In this document: piece by piece, positions 1 to 6,319 of the stretch
How positions within the stretch are numbered: position 1 is the stretch's first letter
Layout: the number at the start of each line of letters is the position of its first letter
Source of the DNA: Deltaproteobacteria bacterium
GTDB lineage: Bacteria > Desulfobacterota > Desulfobulbia > Desulfobulbales > BM004
NCBI GenBank assembly: GCA_019312695.1
Contig: JAFDCT010000200.1
Coordinates: forward strand, 1-11,804
Direction: 5' to 3'
Length of the DNA stretch: 11,804 bases
The notes under the pieces: model-generated
Databases searched by the model: none
What the model was told of the DNA's origin: nothing
What the model saw: the letters and a program-made list of their open reading frames with translations, nothing else
Program-made: the position numbers and the translations under genes

Positions 1-200
1 ATTGTCACCACATCCCCTGAAAAATCATAGCGGCTTGCCCTTATATGGCTCACCTCTTCATAGGACTGGCGGTACCGTTCAACCCCCTTCTTGCCCTGGC
101 GCAGCCACTGGGACTTCTCCTGCAATAATGTCTCTATCGCCTGGCGGTCTGCATGGGGTAAAAGGTCTAGGTAGTCCATGGCATCAAAAAAACAGATCAT
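1..200 (-). CDS. cmoB: tRNA U34 carboxymethyltransferase CmoB, N-terminal part (runs off window)
   Basis: CmoB transfers the carboxymethyl group of carboxy-S-adenosylmethionine to 5-hydroxyuridine at tRNA position 34, making cmo5U. Only the first 66 codons are present; the SAM-binding domain lies outside the window. The visible part is hydrophilic and helical, with a KSQWLRQGKKGVERY stretch followed by a segment ending SGDVVT, which fits the N-terminal region of the family, where the IKPYRLDLLHSVT-like stretch of E. coli CmoB lies. I place the start at the ATG at 200-198, whose last two bases sit in the TGA stop of cmoA (ATGA overlap, translational coupling); this gives an N-terminus beginning MICFFDAMDYL, about the E. 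coli length. A second in-frame ATG at 179-177 has no Shine-Dalgarno sequence in front of it. Identification rests on this short stretch plus the position directly behind cmoA. Confidence 0.72.
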   Translation of the reverse strand, partial: MICFFDAMDYLDLLPHADRQAIETLLQEKSQWLRQGKKGVERYRQSYEEVSHIRASRYDFSGDVVT

Positions 201-919
201 TTACCCGCTACGAAGGAGACAAAATTAAACCATTGGAAAAAAGTCTCGACCCTGCTGAATCCAGCCTGTAAGAGCATATCCACGTTTTGCCGCCGTGAAA
301 GCGGAATCAGAACATTTTCCAGAGCTTCACGTTTTTTGGCTATTTCCAGTTCAGAGTAGCCTCGTCTTTTCTTATATTGGTGATATGAGCCAAGAAATTG
401 TTCGTTTAAGGCATAATCCTCGAAGACAACCTTTTCACTGAGGATAAGAACACCTCCTCTGCGCAGGCCGGTGTGAATGTCTTTCAGAAACCCGGGCCGT
501 ACTGCAGGATCGATAAACTGCAGGGTATAGTTTAAAATCACCCCTCCGGCCCCCGAAAAATCAGTCCGGATGATATCCTGCTGGCTGAAAAGGATTTTTT
601 CAGCCAGGGAAAACATCTGCGCTTTGCGTAATGCTTTGTCCAGCATGGCCTTTGAACTGTCTATCCCGATAAACTTCAGACCCCCGCCACCCAGCATTCT
701 GGCCAGATAAAGCAGCGTCGTACCTGTTGAGCAGCCAAGATCGTAAACCGTATCACCGGGCTGCAATGAACGTCCCAGGATCTCTGCTGCCATTTCAATA
801 ACCTGCTTATAAAACGGCACGGAGCGGTCAAGCATATCATCAAAGACATCCGCCACCCGTTCATCGAACTCAAACTTTTCCACCGGTGCTGTTGTATGAA
901 AAAGGGTGTCGCGTGCCAT
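197..919 (-). CDS. cmoA: carboxy-S-adenosyl-L-methionine synthase CmoA
   Basis: CmoA converts SAM plus prephenate to carboxy-SAM, the donor used by CmoB for the cmo5U wobble modification of tRNA; it is a cytosolic class I methyltransferase-fold protein. The 240-residue product is collinear with E. coli CmoA (about 247). Visible motifs: FDERVADVF (residues 18-26), SAM-binding VYDLGCSTGTT (58-68), IGIDSS (84-89), the NYTLQF segment (130-135), LSEKVVFED (160-168) and GYSELEIAKKREALENVL (187-204). In the last, Arg197 matches E. coli Arg199, which contacts the carboxylate of carboxy-SAM. The ATG at 919 has a good AGAGGA ribosome site at 933-928, eight bases upstream. The gene follows the lyase gene by 29 bp and overlaps cmoB by 4 bp, so all three are probably cotranscribed. 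Nothing is missing or broken. Confidence 0.96.
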   Translation of the reverse strand: MARDTLFHTTAPVEKFEFDERVADVFDDMLDRSVPFYKQVIEMAAEILGRSLQPGDTVYDLGCSTGTTLLYLARMLGGGGLKFIGIDSSKAMLDKALRKAQMFSLAEKILFSQQDIIRTDFSGAGGVILNYTLQFIDPAVRPGFLKDIHTGLRRGGVLILSEKVVFEDYALNEQFLGSYHQYKKRRGYSELEIAKKREALENVLIPLSRRQNVDMLLQAGFSRVETFFQWFNFVSFVAGK

Positions 920-948
920 AAAAATAATCCTCTGTACGGAGTTAAAAT

Positions 949-1842
949 CTAACAGGCGGGATCATCACCGGAAGGGTCTCCGGCAAGAGCATACTGCTTC
1001 ACTTCTTCATAATATTCTTTGAACCCGACAATTTCCTGCAGGACGGAAAAATCGAGCAGGCCTCTAACCTGTCTGTTGTGGTGCAGTTCAGCAAGGGCCT
1101 GCTGCATGGCTGCCACTCCTGCATTGAGAATGGTCAGGGGATAGGCCACTATCCTGTAACCGATCTCTTCGAGTTTTTTCTGATCCAGGAATGGTGTTTT
1201 GCCCCCTTCAACCATATTAGCCATCGTGACCCCTTTTACCGTTGAACAGAACCTGCGCATCTCGGCCTCAGAGCAGGGCGCCTCCAGGAACAGAATATCC
1301 GCCCCGCAATCCTCGAATGCCTGCATACGCCAGAGCGCTTCATCCAGGCCATGGGTTTCCCTGGCATCTGTCCTGGCAATAATGACAATGTCGTCAGCGG
1401 CGGTTTTCCTTGCATCAACAGCAGCCCGTATCCTCGTGACCGCCTCCTCGCGGCTCACCACCTGCTTGCCCCTCGTATGCCCGCATCGTTTTGGTGAAAC
1501 CTGATCCTCTATCATGATGCCGCCAAACCCGGCATCAACATAGCCATGAACGGTACGCTTAACATTCATGGCATTGCCGTAGCCTGTATCACCATCACCT
1601 ATGACAGGGATAGTCACCGCAGAGCAGATATTCCTGCCCTGCTCAACCATCTCGCCATACGAAATCAGGCCGGTATCGGGCAAACCCAGACGTACAGCCG
1701 AAACTGCAAAACCACTCATGAAGGTAAATGAAAAACCAGCCATCTCTATCAGTTTTGCCGACAGGGCATCAAAACAGCAGGGCATAAGCAGCAGACCGGG
1801 CTGCGTTAAAAGATCCCTGATTGTTGCTGCTTTTGATTTCAT
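949..1842 (-). CDS. isocitrate lyase/PEP mutase superfamily C-C lyase (methylisocitrate or 2,3-dimethylmalate lyase-like)
   Basis: A 297-residue cytosolic TIM-barrel enzyme expected to split a 2-hydroxy- or 2-methyl-dicarboxylate retro-aldol fashion with Mg2+. Active-site signatures are intact: FDALSA near residue 24, the metal-binding GDGDTGYG (Asp83, Asp85), IEDQ (Glu112), the gating loop PKRCGH with the catalytic Cys120, ARTDA (Arg157) and LEAP (Glu187). The RCGH cysteine argues for a lyase and against phosphonate mutases, which lack it. The loop continues TRGKQVVS, closer to dimethylmalate lyase than to PrpB (HRPNK). No prpC, prpD or other propionate gene is nearby, so the substrate is open; methylisocitrate lyase, 2,3-dimethylmalate lyase and an oxaloacetate hydrolase/decarboxylase type all remain possible. 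An earlier in-frame ATG at 1869 would add nine residues but lacks a ribosome site; the ATG at 1842 has GGTGA seven bases upstream. It sits between yhbY and cmoA, same strand, short gaps. Confidence 0.88.
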   Translation of the reverse strand: MKSKAATIRDLLTQPGLLLMPCCFDALSAKLIEMAGFSFTFMSGFAVSAVRLGLPDTGLISYGEMVEQGRNICSAVTIPVIGDGDTGYGNAMNVKRTVHGYVDAGFGGIMIEDQVSPKRCGHTRGKQVVSREEAVTRIRAAVDARKTAADDIVIIARTDARETHGLDEALWRMQAFEDCGADILFLEAPCSEAEMRRFCSTVKGVTMANMVEGGKTPFLDQKKLEEIGYRIVAYPLTILNAGVAAMQQALAELHHNRQVRGLLDFSVLQEIVGFKEYYEEVKQYALAGDPSGDDPAC

Positions 1843-1885
1843 TGATTGTTCACCAGATACTCCTGTCATGTTTTTATTTTAGAGC

Positions 1886-2209
1886 TTACGGCAATTTAAT
1901 CTTCTGTTTAGCATGGCGTTCAGGGTTTTCCTGGAATATTAAAAATGTTTTCCCTAAAATCTGGACGACTTGGGCACCGGTTCTTTCAGCAATGGCTTCT
2001 GCTGCTTCCTGCCGTTCCAGAAAGCAGGCATTGCCGACCTTAACCTTAACCAGTTCGTGGGCGGCAAGTACTGCTTTAGCCGCACTGATGACATTTTCCG
2101 TTATACCCTCACGGCCAAGTATTATAAGTGGTTTCAAATGATGTCCCAGACCCCTCAGGTATCGCAGTTGTTTTCCGTTAAGATTATTATGTTTTCTGTT
2201 GCTTTTCAC
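1886..2209 (-). CDS. yhbY: YhbY/CRS1 (CRM) family RNA-binding protein
   Basis: A 107-residue stand-alone CRM domain protein, which in E. coli (97 residues) associates with pre-50S ribosomal particles. The whole domain is present: KQLRYLRGLGHHLKPLIILG (13-32), the GREG loop (32-35, the GxxG RNA-binding loop type), HELVKVKV (51-58) and the C-terminal VVQILGKTFLIF strand pair (81-92), then a basic tail. The start codon is GTG at 2209-2207; the frame upstream is closed by a stop two codons earlier and no ATG falls in the first 100 codons, so GTG is well supported. No Shine-Dalgarno sequence is visible in front of it. It is the probable first gene of the yhbY-lyase-cmoA-cmoB operon, with 43 bp to the lyase start. 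The role in ribosome maturation is from family knowledge. Confidence 0.93.
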   Translation of the reverse strand: MKSNRKHNNLNGKQLRYLRGLGHHLKPLIILGREGITENVISAAKAVLAAHELVKVKVGNACFLERQEAAEAIAERTGAQVVQILGKTFLIFQENPERHAKQKIKLP

Positions 2210-2224
2210 AAATCACACATCATA

Positions 2225-2252
2225 TTTATACTATTATTAAGCAAAATGACGG
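2225..2252 (-). promoter_or_regulatory. candidate promoter of the yhbY operon
   Basis: On the minus strand a TATAAA -10 hexamer (2230-2225) is preceded after 16 bases by CCGTCA (2252-2247), a weak -35 match (3 of 6). Transcription would start near 2218, only about nine bases before the GTG start, leaving no room for a ribosome site. The 81-bp gap behind the TraB-family gene has no convincing intrinsic terminator, so read-through from that gene is an alternative. Confidence 0.25.
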
Positions 2253-2290
2253 CTGTGGGCATAGTGCTGCGCCCAATATCTGCTCCACGT

Positions 2291-3505
2291 TTAGAACAGA
2301 TTTGAAATAATTTCAACGCCGCCTATCCATGTACCGATCATACTTCCAAAACCTGGGAGGAGAAAGGCCAGAAAAACCCGTAGAAGTTTATTTTTCCACC
2401 AGCCGGTAAACGTCGACATATCTTCTGCTACAGTCTCAAATTCCCTTACTACAGGCGGCCGTACCAGAACCTGCACAAAAGCGGTGACATAACCGGCCCC
2501 GATAACCGGAGTCAGGCTTGTTATCGGGGCGGCAGCAAAGGCGCTGGCTATGGTAAGCGGGTGGGCCCAGGCCAGCATGGCGCCTATTGCCGAAGGAATT
2601 GCATTGGCCAGGATCCAGTAAAGCAGATTGGCGCCGGCAACAGTACTGCCTTTTTGAATACCGATCGTTATGAGGGAGCCAATTATCAGTAAGGGAATAG
2701 ACCAGCCCAGGGTCTTGAAAAATGATGAGACCGGAGGGAATGTACTGATGGAAGGCAGTGTAGCACTATTGTCTTCGTATATCCTCTTTTTGATACCCTC
2801 AACATGCCCGGCCCCGACAACGGCCACCAGTTTTTTGCCGGCTGAACTCTTGATCTTTTCAGCGAGATAAATGTCCCGCTCATCTATCAGCACTTTTTTC
2901 AATTCCGGCATGGCCTCTCCCAGCTCAGACATCAACTCGGACAGAACATCCTTTTTTTTGAGTTCCTCAAGTTTCTCCTCGGTTATCTCGGTCTTGTCAA
3001 ATAGGCTTAACAGCAGGGTTGCCAACAGATATCCCTTCTTAAAAAAGGATGTTTCATGCCAGGCCCGGCGCAATGTCACCCTGACATCGCGATCACACAA
3101 AGAGACAGGTATGTCATGTTTTTCAGCCTCACGGGTGGCTTCCAGCAGTTCCAGTCCTGGGACCACCCCCAGCTGCATACCCAGTTTTTTCTGGTAGGAT
3201 GAAAGAATCAGGGTGGCAAAAAGAGTGGATAACTGCTTTTTCTTGATTATTTCTTTCAGGTCAAGGGATTCCCAACGTTTTCGCCCTGATAGGGCCCTGT
3301 AGCGCTTAACATCAAGCTCAACGCAGACACAATCAGGTTTTTCTGCCGCAATGACCTGTTTGACCAGGTTAACCGATTCCCTGGACACATGTGCCGTCCC
3401 CACCAGGTATATCTCCCTTTCACCAATGGTCAGGAATTCAACCTCATCAGGGTAAACATTGTTACCAATTTCAGGTGCTTCTATGTTATTATTGTTTCCA
3501 GTCAT
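2291..3505 (-). CDS. TraB/PrgY family membrane protein
   Basis: A 404-residue TraB/PrgY (Pfam TraB) protein of the bacterial/archaeal type (usually near 390 residues). The N-terminal half is a soluble TIKI-like domain with the family signatures YLVGTAHVS (33-41), VCVELD (60-65), LCDRD (136-140), DERDIYLA (208-215) and VAVVGAGHVEGI (227-238). The conserved His and Glu/Asp residues are those proposed to form a metallohydrolase site. The C-terminal part (about 265-400) holds several hydrophobic segments, roughly 266-284, 292-312, 318-346 and 375-400, which should anchor it in the inner membrane. The enterococcal PrgY/TraB members limit response to pheromone peptides; the function of chromosomal homologues in Gram-negatives is not settled, and I do not assign one. 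The ATG at 3505 has no strong ribosome site. It lies 81 bp ahead of yhbY and is insulated upstream by the terminator at 3594-3636. Confidence 0.9.
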   Translation of the reverse strand: MTGNNNNIEAPEIGNNVYPDEVEFLTIGEREIYLVGTAHVSRESVNLVKQVIAAEKPDCVCVELDVKRYRALSGRKRWESLDLKEIIKKKQLSTLFATLILSSYQKKLGMQLGVVPGLELLEATREAEKHDIPVSLCDRDVRVTLRRAWHETSFFKKGYLLATLLLSLFDKTEITEEKLEELKKKDVLSELMSELGEAMPELKKVLIDERDIYLAEKIKSSAGKKLVAVVGAGHVEGIKKRIYEDNSATLPSISTFPPVSSFFKTLGWSIPLLIIGSLITIGIQKGSTVAGANLLYWILANAIPSAIGAMLAWAHPLTIASAFAAAPITSLTPVIGAGYVTAFVQVLVRPPVVREFETVAEDMSTFTGWWKNKLLRVFLAFLLPGFGSMIGTWIGGVEIISNLF

Positions 3506-3593
3506 ATATTATTTCGCTGCACATTTATCAGCCTGCAAAACACTTCCTTTCAGCTCATATTGAATAGATATGCTTCTCTATACCCAATCGGAT

Positions 3594-3636
3594 AAAAAAA
3601 CAAGCACAGGATAATCAGACAGAATTTATCCTGTGC
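3594..3636 (-). terminator. intrinsic terminator downstream of mltD
   Basis: A perfect 11-bp inverted repeat, GCACAGGATAA (3604-3614) against TTATCCTGTGC (3626-3636), with an 11-base loop. Read on the minus strand it is followed after three bases by seven T (3600-3594). This is a classic Rho-independent terminator. It ends minus-strand transcription about 125-165 bases after the mltD stop and separates mltD from the TraB-family gene. Confidence 0.85.
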
Positions 3637-3682
3637 GCAAAACACCATAAAACACAGCTTTGTAAATTCCAATACAAAGTTA
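3594..3682 (-). ncRNA. candidate small RNA between mltD and the TraB-family gene
   Basis: If transcription starts about 7 bases behind the extended -10 at 3697-3689, it would give an RNA of about 88 nt (3682 to 3594). It would have a 5' hairpin with a perfect 7-bp stem (CTTTGTA 3658-3664 with TACAAAG 3673-3679, 8-base loop), a U-rich single-stranded stretch, and the 11-bp terminator hairpin with U-tail. This layout is like Hfq-type small RNAs. The same elements could simply be the 3' untranslated region of mltD. No known RNA family is recognised. Confidence 0.25.
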
Positions 3683-3688
3683 CGCAAT

Positions 3689-3715
3689 ACTATAACAGGA
3701 ACACCGGTACCGGTA
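3689..3715 (-). promoter_or_regulatory. extended -10 element with overlapping 12-bp palindrome
   Basis: Minus-strand TGTTATAGT (3697-3689) fits the extended -10 consensus TGnTATAAT with one mismatch. Directly upstream, in the place of the -10/-35 spacer, lies the perfect palindrome ACCGGTACCGGT (3704-3715), a position where a bound regulator would block or modulate RNA polymerase. There is no recognisable -35 box. The region is the mltD 3' flank, so chance is possible. Confidence 0.3.
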
Positions 3716-3759
3716 TGGAAAGGTTCTTAAGGAATGGAAAAAGGGAGATTTAAATAAAA

Positions 3760-5934
3760 TCAACCGCCGCTGGCAATTTTTAGAAGTAGCCTGTTACCGG
3801 GATAAATAGTGTTGTCTTTCAGGTTATTCCACCTCTTGATCTCTTCCGGTGATATGTTATGCCTCCTGGCAATGGTCCATAGTGAATCACCGCTGCGCAC
3901 CCGGTAAATGGTATCGGCCAATGGCTCCCCGGCATCTGCAGTCTTCAGCAGCAGTTTATTGCCGGGATGGATCAGGTTATTGTTCAGATTATTCCATCTT
4001 TTGATTTCACCGGTTGAAACATTATATTTTCTGGCAATAGTCCAAAGCGAGTCGCCGCTGCGAATGTGATAATAAAATTCCGCCGTATCAGGTTTAACTT
4101 CGATGGGCTGCTGTTTTACAGGCTGCAGGGCTGCCAGCAGGATCCGGTCACCTGGATGAATGATATTTGTAGCCAGGCCATTGAGCTGCTGTAATTCTTT
4201 CGTGCCCAGATTGAATTGCCGGGCTATTTCCCAAAGAGAGTCACCCTCCTTAACTACATAGTATTGGCCTGTTGTTTGAGTATGCAGATTATTTCTTACA
4301 GCGGCAAGCTCACCCTGGAGATTTACGGACTTCAAATCACCCTCAGCCGTTTCTTTATTGCGGACCGGGCTAATCTGTCTACCCGGATCTGCTTCACCAG
4401 AAAGGCTCGCGACTCTGTTCTCATCCTGCTGCACATAGAAAACAAGCTGTTGCCCGGCCCTGATCCTGCTGATATCGTAAAGGTCATTCCAGGCTGCAAT
4501 CAGATGAATGGGAATATTGTAACGCCTTGACAGTTCATAAACCGTTTCACCGGGTAGAACCTTATGCAGAACAAAATTCCCCTCTCCTGCTTCTGCCTTC
4601 AGGTAGCCCTTGGCTACCCGTCCTTCGGGAAGCATCTCATACTTTGTGGTCTGGTAAGGTATCCTCAGCCGCTGACCAACCTTTAAGCCTGAAGACCTCA
4701 GAGTGTTTGATTTCAGAACTAAGGTTTTAGTTAACCCGTATTTCCGGCAGATCCCGTCCAAGGTCTCGCCATATCTAACCGTATGGGTCTTAAACCCGGT
4801 TGAGACAACAGCCTGGATCCTTGGCAGATTCTTTTCAGCCTCATCTTTTTTACCCAGCGGTACCTTAAAGGGGTAGGAACTTCTGTCAGGCGGCGTAAAC
4901 TCTTTCCGGAGTTCGTTGTTATATTTTTTCAAATCATCAGGTTCCATGTCACAGGCCAGTGCCACTGCCTTGAGCGCTGTCCAACGGGGGACTTCCACTG
5001 TTTCAAAGGCCAGGGGAGCTTCATACTTTATATCAAAGCCGTATTTCTCCGGTTCCTTGGCAATTATGATTGCAGCAATAAGTTTTGGTACATACCGTTT
5101 TGTTTCCAGCTTCAGATATCTACCCTGGGCAATTTCCCAAAAATCAGTGGTATTATATTTTTTTACGGCCCTTCTGATTTTTCCTTCACCGGCATTGTAA
5201 GCCGCAACTGCCAGGTACCATGAGTCGAATTCCTGGTAAAGATCACTCAGGTATGACACAGCTGCCTTGGTCGACTTTATCGGGTCTCTTCTTTCATCAA
5301 CATAGTTGTTAATTTCCAGGCCGTAATTCCTGCCGGTTCCCTTAATGAACTGCCAGACACCTACAGCCCTGGCCCTGGAATATGCCCTTTCACTAAAGCC
5401 GCTCTCTATCATAGCAAGATATACGAGATCTTCCGGCAAACCTGCTTCACGCAGGTGTTCCTGGATCATGGGCAAATAACGTCCGGACCTGGAGAGCCAG
5501 ACAGCAAAGGTGTCACGTTGTTTGCCTGTAAAGAAGTCGAGATAATACTGGACCTGACGATTTACCGTGACAGGGAAATCGTAGGTTACCTCTTCATCCA
5601 GGTATTCGACGGGCGGAACTCCCTCCTCCCACTCGCCCAGCAACTTCAATTCCTGTAGTTCCTGGTCTTTCGTCTGTTCCGGTTCAGGTTCGACATCTCC
5701 CTGCAGCCTTTCTTCCTGCTCTATACTGCTCACCAGCGGAGGGTAAATAACAGGAGGTTCCCAAACCACATCCGGGCTTTTCTTAACTGACACACTTTGT
5801 GGTGAACTGTGCCCCCTGCCGAGGTCTCCTGTTTTTCCAGGAGCACAGGCAACTAAAAGAGCAATGCAGAAGAAGATGGGAAGTATTTTAAAAATAGTTG
5901 ATATTTTGCTTAAAATTGGCTTGTTGATACCCAT
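3760..5934 (-). CDS. mltD: membrane-bound lytic murein transglycosylase D with five LysM domains
   Basis: Outer-membrane lipoprotein that cleaves the MurNAc-GlcNAc bond of peptidoglycan to a 1,6-anhydro end. Order: signal peptide with lipobox LVAC (Cys30); acidic, proline-rich linker (35-115); family 23 SLT domain (about 150-275) with LAMIESGFS (catalytic Glu177), ARAVGVWQFIKGTG (188-201) and AVAAYNAGEGKI (242-253); an MltD-type extension to 365; then five LysM repeats at about 382-426, 455-500, 558-601, 621-664 and 676-719. The residue after Cys30 is Ala, not Asp, which fits outer-membrane sorting. At 724 residues it is much longer than E. coli MltD (about 450, two LysM). The ATG at 5934 has AAGGA five bases upstream. 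It is transcribed divergently from the penicillin-binding protein gene over 385 bp, with a sigma-54-like element in front and a strong terminator behind. Confidence 0.95.
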   Translation of the reverse strand: MGINKPILSKISTIFKILPIFFCIALLVACAPGKTGDLGRGHSSPQSVSVKKSPDVVWEPPVIYPPLVSSIEQEERLQGDVEPEPEQTKDQELQELKLLGEWEEGVPPVEYLDEEVTYDFPVTVNRQVQYYLDFFTGKQRDTFAVWLSRSGRYLPMIQEHLREAGLPEDLVYLAMIESGFSERAYSRARAVGVWQFIKGTGRNYGLEINNYVDERRDPIKSTKAAVSYLSDLYQEFDSWYLAVAAYNAGEGKIRRAVKKYNTTDFWEIAQGRYLKLETKRYVPKLIAAIIIAKEPEKYGFDIKYEAPLAFETVEVPRWTALKAVALACDMEPDDLKKYNNELRKEFTPPDRSSYPFKVPLGKKDEAEKNLPRIQAVVSTGFKTHTVRYGETLDGICRKYGLTKTLVLKSNTLRSSGLKVGQRLRIPYQTTKYEMLPEGRVAKGYLKAEAGEGNFVLHKVLPGETVYELSRRYNIPIHLIAAWNDLYDISRIRAGQQLVFYVQQDENRVASLSGEADPGRQISPVRNKETAEGDLKSVNLQGELAAVRNNLHTQTTGQYYVVKEGDSLWEIARQFNLGTKELQQLNGLATNIIHPGDRILLAALQPVKQQPIEVKPDTAEFYYHIRSGDSLWTIARKYNVSTGEIKRWNNLNNNLIHPGNKLLLKTADAGEPLADTIYRVRSGDSLWTIARRHNISPEEIKRWNNLKDNTIYPGNRLLLKIASGG
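3778..4074 (-). repeat. tandem LysM repeats 4 and 5 of MltD
   Basis: The two last LysM units (residues 621-664 and 676-719) are identical at 31 of 44 positions, sharing RSGDSLWTIAR, EIKRWNNL, PGN and LLLK. Repeats 1-3 are clearly more diverged. This suggests a fairly recent internal duplication that lengthened the peptidoglycan-binding tail. Confidence 0.8.
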
Positions 5935-5988
5935 GTGTATCCTTAGAATAAATTATCAGAATAAAGCTGTTACCGTCTTTTTATTAAA

Positions 5989-6005
5989 AGCAATAAATAT
6001 GCCAG
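5989..6005 (-). promoter_or_regulatory. sigma-54 (-24/-12) type promoter for mltD
   Basis: Minus strand reads CTGGCATATTTATTGCT (6005-5989). Against the consensus YTGGCACG-N4-TTGCW it differs only at the CG pair following TGGCA; the essential GG and GC dinucleotides (6003-6002 and 5991-5990) are exactly 10 bases apart. Start of transcription would be near 5978, giving a leader of about 44 bases that contains the AAGGAT ribosome site. It would need a sigma-54 activator, whose gene is not in the window. Confidence 0.5.
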
Positions 6006-6055
6006 AATAAAATAGTTCCTCAAAAAGTTAATAGCGGCTGGTGGCATATTTTTTG
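5991..6055. repeat. 14-bp imperfect inverted repeat in the divergent promoter region
   Basis: The arm at 5991-6004, read on the minus strand, and the arm at 6042-6055, read on the plus strand, match at 13 of 14 bases (TGGCATATTT, one mismatch, then TTG); the spacer is 37 bp. The left arm is the core of the sigma-54-like element. The right arm would be an outward-facing copy, but its -12 GC is GA, so it is probably not an active sigma-54 promoter. Confidence 0.6.
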
Positions 6056-6108
6056 AATGGAGTGAGCCGGTTTAAAATTTTCCCCCTCTTTATTAGGGAC
6101 CAGGCAGA

Positions 6109-6136
6109 ATCAACCTTATAATCATTGACGGTTGAT
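6109..6136 (+). promoter_or_regulatory. candidate PBP promoter -10 box inside an operator-like inverted repeat
   Basis: A perfect TATAAT (6117-6122) is bracketed by the perfect 7-bp inverted repeat ATCAACC (6109-6115) and GGTTGAT (6130-6136). The arm centres are 21 bp apart, two helical turns, as expected for a dimeric repressor or activator site covering the -10 and start region. The -35 position has only a weak match (TAGGGA, 6094-6099). Transcription from here would give a leader of about 190 bases before the PBP start codon. Confidence 0.35.
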
Positions 6137-6319
6137 ACCACAAAATTCCTTGCTACTGCAATAAAAAACAAGTCTGGGCTTGAATTTAGAGTTTTTTTGG
6201 TAGAAAATGCTGTAAAGAATCCTCAATGGTTCAGCTGCTTTTTACATTTTAATTTCTTATTTAATTACAGTATGTTATATTAAATGATTTCGTTTTAGTG
6301 GGATTAACTGCAAACCCGG

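Larger units (their letters stand above)
5935..6319. other. divergent intergenic regulatory region between mltD and the PBP gene
   Basis: This 385-bp, AT-rich stretch holds no credible gene. From the mltD side it contains the ribosome site AAGGAT (5944-5939), the sigma-54-like element (5989-6005), one arm each of a 14-bp imperfect inverted repeat (5991-6004 and 6042-6055), and a 7-bp perfect inverted repeat around a TATAAT (6109-6136). The last 130 bp before the PBP start are very AT-rich, with several loose -10-like hexamers such as TATATT (6276-6281) but no good -35 partner. Confidence 0.6.

Noticed and set aside
2..271. An 89-codon plus-strand frame at the left edge
   Set aside because: The opposite strand encodes CmoB and the end of CmoA with recognisable family sequence; this frame is a shadow.
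2256..2275. Possible terminator hairpin (TGGGC/GCCCA) behind the TraB-family gene
   Set aside because: The stem is only five base pairs and no T-run follows directly; not enough to call a terminator.
3550..3648. A 32-codon hydrophobic frame on the minus strand running through the terminator hairpin
   Set aside because: No ribosome site before its ATG, it reads straight through the strong terminator, and its hydrophobic character comes from T-rich sequence.
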